A DNA stretch of 31,563 nt from an uncultured Persicitalea sp. (lineage in GTDB: Bacteria > Bacteroidota > Bacteroidia > Cytophagales > Spirosomataceae). A model generated the notes under the pieces. It saw nothing but the letters and a program-made list of their open reading frames with translations. It did not search any database and was not told the DNA's origin. Within the stretch, counting starts at the first letter, position 1; each line of letters opens with the position of its first letter. The DNA is taken from assembly GCA_950075905.1 (NCBI GenBank), contig CATMVR010000004.1:1-31563 (forward strand), in the 5' to 3' direction. The translations under genes and the position numbers were made by a program. Shown in pieces: positions 14,691 through 20,883 of the stretch.

Positions 14691-14718
14691 ATAAGTGGTG
14701 AATTGTATTCGCACTTAT
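14691..14718 (+). other. Stem-loop in the rpsM-rpsK spacer
   Basis: ATAAGTG (14691-14697) pairs with CACTTAT (14712-14718). Inside, GAAT (14700-14703) pairs with ATTC (14707-14710) across TGT. The result is an 11-bp stem with a small internal loop, 20 bases before the rpsK ATG. No T-run follows on the plus strand. Processing or r-protein binding is possible. Confidence 0.35.
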
Positions 14719-14737
14719 AAAAAAGAGCAATTGCACA

Positions 14738-15133
14738 ATGGCACAGAATAAAAGAAAAGACAAAGCGAAAAAAAGAGTAGTTGTAGTTGAATCGGTAGGT
14801 CAGGTACACATTAAGGCTACTTTTAATAACATTATCATTTCGATCACCAACAACAATGGTCAGGTGATTTCCTGGGCCTCTGCTGGTAAGATGGGATTCC
14901 GTGGTTCTAAGAAGAACACGCCCTATGCCGCGCAGACTGCCGCCCAAAACTGCGCTCAGGTTGCTTTTGACCTGGGAATGCGCAAAGCCGAGGTGTTTGT
15001 GAAAGGACCCGGATCTGGACGTGAGTCGGCGATCCGTACCATTCAGAACGCCGGAATCGAGGTGTCGTCCATCCGTGACATCACTCCGCTTCCCCACAAC
15101 GGTTGCCGTCCTCCCAAGCGCAGAAGAGTATAA
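14738..15133 (+). CDS. rpsK: 30S ribosomal protein S11 (uS11)
   Basis: Platform protein lining the mRNA exit near the Shine-Dalgarno helix. The 131 residues contain GQVHIKATFNNIIISITNNN, GFRGSKKNTPYAAQTAAQNC, VFVKGPGSGRESAIRTIQNA and the C-terminal TPLPHNGCRPPKRRRV, all highly conserved. A 93-base structured leader follows before rpsD. Confidence 0.98.
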   Translation: MAQNKRKDKAKKRVVVVESVGQVHIKATFNNIIISITNNNGQVISWASAGKMGFRGSKKNTPYAAQTAAQNCAQVAFDLGMRKAEVFVKGPGSGRESAIRTIQNAGIEVSSIRDITPLPHNGCRPPKRRRV

Positions 15134-15155
15134 TTACAAGTAGTTCAATCAGTAT

Positions 15156-15206
15156 CTGCCGGCCCAATTAATAATTTAGGAACTGGGGTTATCTAATTGG
15201 CGGCAG
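15156..15206 (+). promoter_or_regulatory. Long stem-loop leader upstream of rpsD (candidate uS4-binding RNA)
   Basis: CTGCCG (15156-15161) pairs with CGGCAG (15201-15206). After a two-base GC bulge (15162-15163), CCAATTA (15164-15170) pairs with TAATTGG (15194-15200). ATAA (15171-15174) can continue with TTAT (15189-15192) past one bulged C. The total is about 17 bp with a G-rich 14-nt terminal loop, ending 20 bases before the rpsD ATG. No T-run follows, so it is not a terminator. uS4 represses translation of its own mRNA in Escherichia coli and Bacillus subtilis, which makes an autogenous leader plausible. That function is inference. Confidence 0.6.
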
Positions 15207-15226
15207 GGTAAATTTAAATATAGAAA

Positions 15227-15832
15227 ATGGCACGTTATACAGGTCCTAAGGCAAAAATTTCAAGACGTTACGGTGAGCCCATCATGGGCCCAAGTAAGGC
15301 TCTTACTAAAAAGAATTACCCTCCCGGTGTGCATGGCCGGGGTCGTCGCTCCAAGAAGTCGGAATACGCGCTCCAATTGATGGAGAAGCAAAAGGTAAAA
15401 TATACCTATGGCGTATTGGAGAGACAATTTAGAAACCTTTTCCACCGCGCTGCGGTAAAAGAAGGTATTACGGGCGAGAACCTGCTCAAATTGTGCGAGG
15501 CTCGTTTGGACAACACGGTATTCCGTTTGGGCATCGCCCCCACGCGTCGGGCCGCACGTCAGCTTGTTTCGCACAAGCACGTAATGGTAGACGGTGAAAT
15601 TGTAAACATTCCTTCTTACTCCCTTCGTCCGGGACAAGTCGTTACAGTTCGCGAGAAGTCCAGATCACTGGAAGCGGTAACGGATAGCCTGGCCGGACAT
15701 TCGGCCAAGCGCTTCAATTGGCTGGAATGGGATGGATCACAAATGACCGGAAAGTTTGTTACGTATCCGGAGCGTGATCAGATTCCAGAAAACGTCAATG
15801 AGCAGCTTATCGTCGAATTGTATTCGAAGTAA
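15227..15832 (+). CDS. rpsD: 30S ribosomal protein S4 (uS4), zinc-free type
   Basis: Primary assembly protein of the 30S body. The 201 residues begin MARYTGPKAKISRRYGEPIM. The N-terminal domain has no cysteine cluster, so it is the zinc-independent form. The S4 RNA-binding domain is seen at about residues 92-155 (RLDNTVFRLGIAPTRRAARQ and LVSHKHVMVDGEIVNIPSYS). The gene sits between rpsK and rpoA, as in the Escherichia coli alpha operon, but has long spacers on both sides (93 and 136 bases), each carrying secondary structure. Confidence 0.98.
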   Translation: MARYTGPKAKISRRYGEPIMGPSKALTKKNYPPGVHGRGRRSKKSEYALQLMEKQKVKYTYGVLERQFRNLFHRAAVKEGITGENLLKLCEARLDNTVFRLGIAPTRRAARQLVSHKHVMVDGEIVNIPSYSLRPGQVVTVREKSRSLEAVTDSLAGHSAKRFNWLEWDGSQMTGKFVTYPERDQIPENVNEQLIVELYSK

Positions 15833-15853
15833 GAGCACCTATATTTCTACATA

Positions 15854-15873
15854 GCCCCGGCCTGGTCCGGGGC
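15854..15873 (+). other. GC-rich hairpin after rpsD
   Basis: GCCCCGG (15854-15860) and CCGGGGC (15867-15873) form a perfect 7-bp GC stem with loop CCTGGT, 21 bases after the rpsD stop. The following bases (ATCCTTG) are not a T-run, so intrinsic termination would be weak at best. It may separate rpsD from rpoA-rplQ or mark a processing site. Confidence 0.45.
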
Positions 15874-15900
15874 ATCCTTGTACCCGTACATACGGAAACG

Positions 15901-15914
15901 TTTGCGATCGCAAA
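15901..15914. promoter_or_regulatory. Perfect 14-bp palindrome upstream of rpoA
   Basis: TTTGCGATCGCAAA is a perfect dyad lying 54 bases before the rpoA ATG in the rpsD-rpoA spacer. It could be an operator half-site pair for a dimeric regulator or part of a promoter region. No regulator can be named. Confidence 0.35.
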
Positions 15915-15953
15915 GGTAACGATGGCCTGATCAATCATCATTTACTACACAAA

Positions 15954-15959
15954 AAGGAG
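15954..15959 (+). promoter_or_regulatory. Canonical Shine-Dalgarno for rpoA
   Basis: AAGGAG nine bases before the rpoA ATG (15969). It is the only strong, correctly spaced Shine-Dalgarno I find in the window. The other genes have A/T-rich leaders without one, as usual in Bacteroidota, so its presence is notable. Confidence 0.6.
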
Positions 15960-15968
15960 ACAAAGACT

Positions 15969-16958
15969 ATGTCAATATTAGCATTCCAAATGCCTGATAA
16001 AGTCGTAATGGAAAAAGCCGACGACTTTCACGGGTCGTTTGAGTTTAAGCCATTGGAGAAAGGCTATGGCGTAACGATCGGAAACGCGTTGCGTCGTATT
16101 CTCCTTTCTTCACTGGAAGGATATGCCATTACGAGTGTGAAGTTCCCCGGGGTGCTTCACGAATTTTCAACCATAGAAGGAGTGGTTGAGGATGTTACAG
16201 AAATCATCCTTAACCTCAAAACAGTACGCTTGAAGAAAGTCGTTGATTTGGTCGAGAATCGCATCGTTGTTAATCTGAAGAACGTTTCAGTGGTGACAGC
16301 GGGGGATATCGGCAAATTTACGAGTTCTTTCCAGATTTTGAACCCGGATCAGATAATTTGTCATCTTGACGACCAGAAAGAATTCGAAATGGAGATTCTG
16401 ATCGACAAGGGACGTGGGTACGTACCCGCTGATGAGCCCCGGGCTACTGAGCTTCCTTTTAGCCACGTGGCTATGGATGCGATCTACACCCCCGTTAAGA
16501 ATGTAAAGTACAGCGTTGAGAATACCCGGGTTGAGCAGAAGACCGACTATGAGCGGCTTTTGATCGACATCCAGACGGATGGCTCCATTCACCCCGAGGA
16601 AGCACTGAAAGGAGCGGCCAATATTCTGATTCAGCACTTTATGTTGTTCTCTGACCAGACAATGACGTTTGAGAAGCAGAAAGCAGAGGAGGACAATCAG
16701 GTAGACGAAGAAATGCTGCGCATGCGTAAGCTGCTCAAAACCTCGCTGTCTGAGCTCGACCTTTCCGTTCGTGCCTACAACTGCCTCAAATCGGCAGATG
16801 TGAAGACACTGGGCGACCTGGTTAAACTTGAAATATCTGATATGATGAAGTTCCGTAACTTCGGTAAGAAGTCTCTGACCGAATTGGAGCAACTTGTATC
16901 TGAAAAAGGCCTTACTTTCGGCATGGAAGTTGGCAAATACCGCCTCGAAGAGGATTGA
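15969..16958 (+). CDS. rpoA: DNA-directed RNA polymerase subunit alpha
   Basis: Alpha subunit, which dimerises to scaffold beta and beta' and contacts upstream DNA. The 329 residues contain the N-terminal dimerisation domain (GYGVTIGNALRRILLSSLEG; TIEGVVEDVTEIILNLKTVR) to about residue 235, an acidic linker (EKQKAEEDNQVDEEMLRMRK) and the helix-hairpin-helix C-terminal domain (LSVRAYNCLKSADVKTLGDL, then MMKFRNFGKKSLTELEQLV). The VRxxNCLK motif that binds UP elements and activators is intact. It is followed by rplQ as in most bacteria. Confidence 0.98.
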   Translation: MSILAFQMPDKVVMEKADDFHGSFEFKPLEKGYGVTIGNALRRILLSSLEGYAITSVKFPGVLHEFSTIEGVVEDVTEIILNLKTVRLKKVVDLVENRIVVNLKNVSVVTAGDIGKFTSSFQILNPDQIICHLDDQKEFEMEILIDKGRGYVPADEPRATELPFSHVAMDAIYTPVKNVKYSVENTRVEQKTDYERLLIDIQTDGSIHPEEALKGAANILIQHFMLFSDQTMTFEKQKAEEDNQVDEEMLRMRKLLKTSLSELDLSVRAYNCLKSADVKTLGDLVKLEISDMMKFRNFGKKSLTELEQLVSEKGLTFGMEVGKYRLEED

Positions 16959-17031
16959 TAACTAGTTTTAATAAGTATGTATTCTGTAGCGCGTTACAAC
17001 CGCCGCTCGAAGCTGCTAAACAATTACAAAA

Positions 17032-17778
17032 ATGAGACACGGAAAGAAAGATAACCATTTGGGAAGAACGGCTTCGCACCGTCGGGCAATGCTATCAAAC
17101 ATGGCCTCTTCATTGATTTTGCACAAGCGGATTGAGACTACCCTGGCCAAAGCAAAGGAACTCAGAAAGTACGTTGAGCCTTTGCTGACCCGCGCTAAGG
17201 TTGACTCGACTCACAACCGTCGGATTGTTTTCTCTTACCTGCACGATAAAGAGCCGGTAAAAGAACTTTTCAACGTAGTGGCCGATAAAATTGCCGACCG
17301 TCCCGGTGGTTATACCCGTATCATCAAGCTAGGCACCCGTCTGGGTGATGCCGCTGAGGTGTGCCTGATGGAACTGGTTGATTTCAACGAAACACTGCTG
17401 CTGGCGGAGGCTGACAAGCCAACCAAAACCCGTCGTAGCCGTCGTGGAGGTGGAAAGAAATCAGAAAGCACTGAAACTGCTCAGGCTGCTCCCGTTGCTG
17501 TGGAAGAAAAAGCCACTGCCCAGAGCGACGACCTTGAAAAAGTAGAAGGAATTGGCCCTAAGATTGCCGAAGTACTGACCGAAGCCGGTATCGATACTTT
17601 CGCAAAACTGGCCGAGTCTACTCCCGAAGCAATTCGTGAAATCCTTGACAACGCAGGATCTCAGTTTGCCTCACATGACCCCGCTACCTGGCCTCAGCAA
17701 GCCACACTTGCCGCCGAGGGTAAGTGGGACGAACTGAAAACCTGGCAGGATGAATTGAACGGAGGACGTGAAAACTGA
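17032..17778 (+). CDS. rplQ: 50S ribosomal protein L17 (bL17) fused to a helix-hairpin-helix domain
   Basis: The first ~125 residues are a standard bL17 (MRHGKKDNHLGRTASHRRAM; LFNVVADKIADRPGGYTRII; RLGDAAEVCLMELVDF), a 50S protein near the tunnel exit. bL17 is usually about 115-165 residues, but this one is 248. After a Lys/Arg-Gly and Ala-Glu linker (about 130-163), residues 164-248 form a separate domain: DDLEKVEGIGPKIAEVLTEA, GIDTFAKLAESTPEAIREIL and a Trp-rich end (HDPATWPQQATLAAEGKWDE). The EGIGPKIAxxL motif is a helix-hairpin-helix of the type found in nucleic-acid-binding proteins. I recall similar tails on other r-proteins in this phylum; function unknown. A strong terminator follows. 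Confidence 0.97.
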   Translation: MRHGKKDNHLGRTASHRRAMLSNMASSLILHKRIETTLAKAKELRKYVEPLLTRAKVDSTHNRRIVFSYLHDKEPVKELFNVVADKIADRPGGYTRIIKLGTRLGDAAEVCLMELVDFNETLLLAEADKPTKTRRSRRGGGKKSESTETAQAAPVAVEEKATAQSDDLEKVEGIGPKIAEVLTEAGIDTFAKLAESTPEAIREILDNAGSQFASHDPATWPQQATLAAEGKWDELKTWQDELNGGREN

Positions 17779-17818
17779 TAGAACGGAAATCAGAAATGAT
17801 AGTAAGTAATTGACAGAA

Positions 17819-17851
17819 GGGGTTAAACGTTTTCGTTTAGCCCCTTTTTTT
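17819..17851 (+). terminator. Intrinsic terminator after rplQ
   Basis: GGGGTTAAACG (17819-17829), TTTT loop, CGTTTAGCCCC (17834-17844) with one G-T pair, then seven T (17845-17851). It closes the ribosomal supercluster, 41 bases after the rplQ stop. Confidence 0.9.
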
Positions 17852-17864
17852 GCGCATAAAATAC

Positions 17865-17872
17865 TACTTTTG
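17865..17872 (+). promoter_or_regulatory. -7 element upstream of carA
   Basis: TACTTTTG matches TAnnTTTG, sits just after the rplQ terminator and 54 bases before the carA ATG. No TTG/TTTG at 19-21 bases upstream was found. Confidence 0.45.
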
Positions 17873-17926
17873 AATCCCAACGAACGGCAGCGGTCAGAAA
17901 GCTGCCTATAACTTGAAACGATAGAA

Positions 17927-19033
17927 ATGACTGAAACAAAAGAAGCATTGTTGCTACTGGAAGACGGAACGGCCTATCGGGGGCTGGCATTGGGTAAAAT
18001 TGGCACTACGGGCGGAGAAATCTGCTTCAACACGGGGATGACCGGGTACCAGGAAATCTACACGGACCCTTCGTACTATGGCCAGATTGTGGTGAATACT
18101 ACCTCTCACATTGGGAATTATGGCGTGCAGCTGAAAAGCGAGGAGGAGTCTGATAATGTAAAAATAAAGGGGATGGTGTGTAACACTTTCTCGAACATTT
18201 ACTCCCGTCATACGGCCGACTTTTCCCTCCAAGAGTACTTCGAGCGGGCCAATATTGTCGGTATCAGTAATGTGGATACCCGGCACCTGGTACGCCATGT
18301 ACGCGAGAAGGGAGTGATGAACGCCATTATCTCTTCCGAAATTCTGGATGAAAAAGTCTTGATGGAAGAGCTAAAAAAGGTGCCTTCTATGGCGGGATTG
18401 GAATTGTCGACGGAAGTAAGTACACAGGAGCCTTACTATGTGGGCGACGAAACCGAAAGCCGCTGGCGGATTGCCGTCATGGACTATGGTATCAAGAAGA
18501 GCATTCTGAACAACCTGACGATGCGGGGATGCTACTGCAAGGTATTTCCGGCCCAGACTCCGTTTGAGGAAGTGATGGAGTGGAAGCCCGATGGCTTCTT
18601 TATCTCCAACGGGCCGGGCGATCCGGCAGCCATGTTGTATGCGGTGGAGACCGTGAAGCAGATGGTCGAATCCAGCAAGCCGGTGTTCGGTATATGCCTG
18701 GGGCATCAGCTACTGGCCGAAGCCAGCGGTATCTCTACCTACAAGATGCACCATGGCCACCGTGGACTCAACCACCCCGTGAAAAACCTGATCACGGGCC
18801 ACTGCGAGATTACGTCCCAAAACCACGGTTTTGCGGTCAATCCCGACGAGATACTGAGCCACCCGGACGTAGAAGTGACGCATATCAATCTGAACGATAA
18901 AACGATCGAGGGCATTCGCCGGAAAGACAAGCCTGCCTTCTCGGTGCAGTACCACCCCGAGGCATCACCCGGGCCGCACGACTCGCGCTACCTTTTTGAT
19001 GAATTTGCGCGGTTACTGACCGAGGCAGAGTAG
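17927..19033 (+). CDS. carA: Carbamoyl-phosphate synthase small (glutaminase) subunit
   Basis: Hydrolyses glutamine and passes ammonia to CarB for carbamoyl phosphate, the precursor of pyrimidines and arginine. The 368 residues have the CPSase small-chain N-terminal domain (EALLLLEDGTAYRGLALGKI; GEICFNTGMTGYQEIYTDPS) and a class I glutamine amidotransferase domain from about residue 180. The triad is Cys257 (GICLGHQL), His343 and Glu345 (QYHPEASPGPHD), and the oxyanion region FISNGPGDP is present. It is monocistronic by layout, between a terminator and a convergent gene. carB is not in the window. Confidence 0.98.
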   Translation: MTETKEALLLLEDGTAYRGLALGKIGTTGGEICFNTGMTGYQEIYTDPSYYGQIVVNTTSHIGNYGVQLKSEEESDNVKIKGMVCNTFSNIYSRHTADFSLQEYFERANIVGISNVDTRHLVRHVREKGVMNAIISSEILDEKVLMEELKKVPSMAGLELSTEVSTQEPYYVGDETESRWRIAVMDYGIKKSILNNLTMRGCYCKVFPAQTPFEEVMEWKPDGFFISNGPGDPAAMLYAVETVKQMVESSKPVFGICLGHQLLAEASGISTYKMHHGHRGLNHPVKNLITGHCEITSQNHGFAVNPDEILSHPDVEVTHINLNDKTIEGIRRKDKPAFSVQYHPEASPGPHDSRYLFDEFARLLTEAE

Positions 19034-19052
19034 TTTTTCGAGTAATTCTCAT

Positions 19053-19090
19053 AGCAAACTCCGACGAACTTACGCTCGCCGGAGTTTGCT
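19053..19090. terminator. Bidirectional hairpin between carA and the convergent gene
   Basis: AGCAAACTCCG (19053-19063) pairs perfectly with CGGAGTTTGCT (19080-19090), with CGA/TCG inside. It lies 19 bases after the carA stop and 18 bases beyond the stop of the convergent minus-strand gene. T-rich but not pure T-runs flank it on both strands. Confidence 0.6.
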
Positions 19091-19108
19091 GTTTATTCAC
19101 CTCGGCCG

Positions 19109-19972
19109 TTAGTTCGACAGGGTCAACCGAATAAGGGGAGAGTAGCCGGGTTTGTTCTTCTGAACCCTGGAATCCCTCCATACATTCTCTCCAATCCGCT
19201 CTACCGCTCGTAAAGGGTACTTCTGACCGAAGCGAAGGCCGGTGTTCCGGCTTGTCATACCCGATGAAGTTACGGGCAGAAATTCTATCGAAACGAAGAG
19301 TCCATCATCAGGTACCATTAGCTGGATGTCGCTGACATCAACGGTATGCCATTTTCCCCGCCAATGACGGGCGTCTACTTTTACCAAAAATGATCGATTG
19401 AGCAGCGGAGCGCCGGGCAGTCGATTATCGCCCACGGAATATAGATTGACCCGAACATACCCGTCTTCGGAGCTTTTAGCATTCAAAAGCAAGTACATTT
19501 CGATGGATTCTATGTAGAGAGGAGTATCGGACTTTGAAGTAAAGAGAGCCGCCAGTTCGACATGCCAGGAAGCCATAAAGCTACCCATAATAAGGTTTCC
19601 GGCCGAGGAAGATGGCCCTACCCTGACCATTCTCTTTTTGGTAGGTTTTACAAATACCGTAGCTAGCTGCAAGGGTTCTTCGTACAGAAACAGCGTATCT
19701 GGAAACCCTTTTTTCACCGTAGCCACGTGGTAGGTTTGATATCCCAACAGCGAAAAAACCAGAGTATCTGATTGTATACTGGATGGGATGGTAAACTTCC
19801 CATCAGGGCCGCTGTAAATACCTACTTTGGGATTGCTTTTGGAATAAATATTCACAAAAGGCAGTGGGGTATGCGAGGCTGCGTCGGCGATTATGCCTTG
19901 TTTTTGCGCAAAAGCTGTCATCGCTAACCCTGTCAAAAGCAGCAAATAGAATAGGGGACGAGATGGAGGCAT
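19109..19972 (-). CDS. Secreted protein with carboxypeptidase-regulatory-like domain
   Basis: The specific function is not recognised. The 287-residue protein has a Sec signal peptide (residues 1-22, PPSRPLFYLLLLTGLAMTAFA then Q). At about residues 25-105 it has a beta-sandwich of the CarboxypepD_reg-like type (IIADAASHTPLPFVNIYSKS; GIYSGPDGKFTIP; LVFSLLGYQTYHV), common at the N terminus of Bacteroidota surface and TonB-linked proteins. A beta-rich second half (about 120-287) matches nothing I know. No barrel or enzyme motif is seen, so a periplasmic or outer-membrane-associated structural or adhesive role is a guess. The start codon abuts a long inverted repeat. The neighbouring rhodanese-thioredoxin gene lies upstream on the same strand. 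Confidence 0.8.
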   Translation of the reverse strand: MPPSRPLFYLLLLTGLAMTAFAQKQGIIADAASHTPLPFVNIYSKSNPKVGIYSGPDGKFTIPSSIQSDTLVFSLLGYQTYHVATVKKGFPDTLFLYEEPLQLATVFVKPTKKRMVRVGPSSSAGNLIMGSFMASWHVELAALFTSKSDTPLYIESIEMYLLLNAKSSEDGYVRVNLYSVGDNRLPGAPLLNRSFLVKVDARHWRGKWHTVDVSDIQLMVPDDGLFVSIEFLPVTSSGMTSRNTGLRFGQKYPLRAVERIGENVWRDSRVQKNKPGYSPLIRLTLSN

Positions 19973-20012
19973 AGGTATACTTACAGGTTTATATTAACCC
20001 GTAAGTATACCT
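19973..20012 (-). repeat. 12-bp perfect inverted repeat abutting a start codon
   Basis: AGGTATACTTAC (19973-19984) and GTAAGTATACCT (20001-20012). Inside, GGTT (19986-19989) and AACC (19996-19999) pair around TATATT. In minus-strand RNA the remaining A/C mismatch becomes a G-U pair, giving a 17-bp continuous hairpin. Its last base touches the ATG at 19972, and it is 31 bases downstream of the rhodanese-thioredoxin stop. It may be a terminator for that gene, a translational block, or an operator. Confidence 0.7.
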
Positions 20013-20043
20013 AAATTATTCGTTCGCGATAGCAGACAGAAGC

Positions 20044-20754
20044 TTATAAATTCGCCTCAATAATCTCCCGAAACTCCTTCTCGGGCATCAGCCCCATGCC
20101 GCGCCAGAGCAGCTTGCCGCTTTTATACAGCAGAAAAACCGGAATCTCATCTACTTGTAGCGTACGGGCGAGCGCCTTGTTCTCGTCGTAGTTGATGGTT
20201 TTAATCTGCGCTTTGCCCTCGTACTCTTTCGTAAGTTTGTTAAGGGTAGGCATCATTTGCTTGCAGGGCGCGCACCAGGGGGCATAGAAGTCGATGAGGA
20301 CGGGTTTATCGGAAGCGATCAGCTGCTGAAACTCATCCTGACTCATACCGGCCGGCGCTTTGATGGCGTTGGCGGGTTTTTCGGAGGGTAGGTCGGCCGC
20401 CGACCATTTGAGGTAGCCGCCCTGCATATCGTATATTTCCGTAAAGCCTTTCTCAGCCAACAGTTTTGCCGCCTGTCCGCTGCGGCCACCTGATAGACAG
20501 TACACAAACACCGGCTTGCTCTTATCCATGGTCTCGATTTTCTGCGCGAATACCGGGTCCCGGAAATCCATGTTGGTGGAGCCGGGGAGGTGGCCCTGCC
20601 CGTACTCGTCGGGAGTACGGACGTCGAGGAGTTGCCCCTGTGGCGTTTCGGCCAGTTTTTTCTGAAAGGTATCCACGGCGAGTGGCGTTTGTCCGTAGCT
20701 AGTAGATACTATGCCTACCAATAGAAATAAAAAGAGGAATTTTAGGATTTTCAT
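20044..20754 (-). CDS. Exported rhodanese-thioredoxin fusion protein
   Basis: 236 residues with a signal peptide (1-21, KILKFLFLFLLVGIVSTSYG). A rhodanese domain follows (about 25-125; LLDVRTPDEYGQGHLPGSTN), with active-site loop Cys86 in YCLSGGRSG. A thioredoxin domain (about 135-236) has the redox motif WCAPC (160-164) and cis-proline EIPVF (Pro205). Thioredoxins reduce or oxidise disulfides and rhodaneses carry a persulfide on the catalytic cysteine, so a periplasmic enzyme reducing persulfide or handling sulfane sulfur is plausible. It is divergent from eno across a 129-base gap. Confidence 0.9.
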   Translation of the reverse strand: MKILKFLFLFLLVGIVSTSYGQTPLAVDTFQKKLAETPQGQLLDVRTPDEYGQGHLPGSTNMDFRDPVFAQKIETMDKSKPVFVYCLSGGRSGQAAKLLAEKGFTEIYDMQGGYLKWSAADLPSEKPANAIKAPAGMSQDEFQQLIASDKPVLIDFYAPWCAPCKQMMPTLNKLTKEYEGKAQIKTINYDENKALARTLQVDEIPVFLLYKSGKLLWRGMGLMPEKEFREIIEANL

Positions 20755-20830
20755 GGAAAATAGACGATAATGGTTTCTTTGGTAAGTCTTTAAAAAAAGA
20801 TTCGACCCGTAGGTTCCCGAAATTTTACAT

Positions 20831-20838
20831 TATTTTTG
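20831..20838 (+). promoter_or_regulatory. -7 element upstream of eno
   Basis: TATTTTTG fits TAnnTTTG, 45 bases before the eno ATG. The -33 region is not obvious. It lies in the gap shared with the divergent rhodanese-thioredoxin gene, for which no TAnnTTTG was found on the other strand. Confidence 0.45.
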
Positions 20839-20883
20839 TTTCAATAAAAATAACTAATTATCCAATCAAACCCAACGCTGCAC

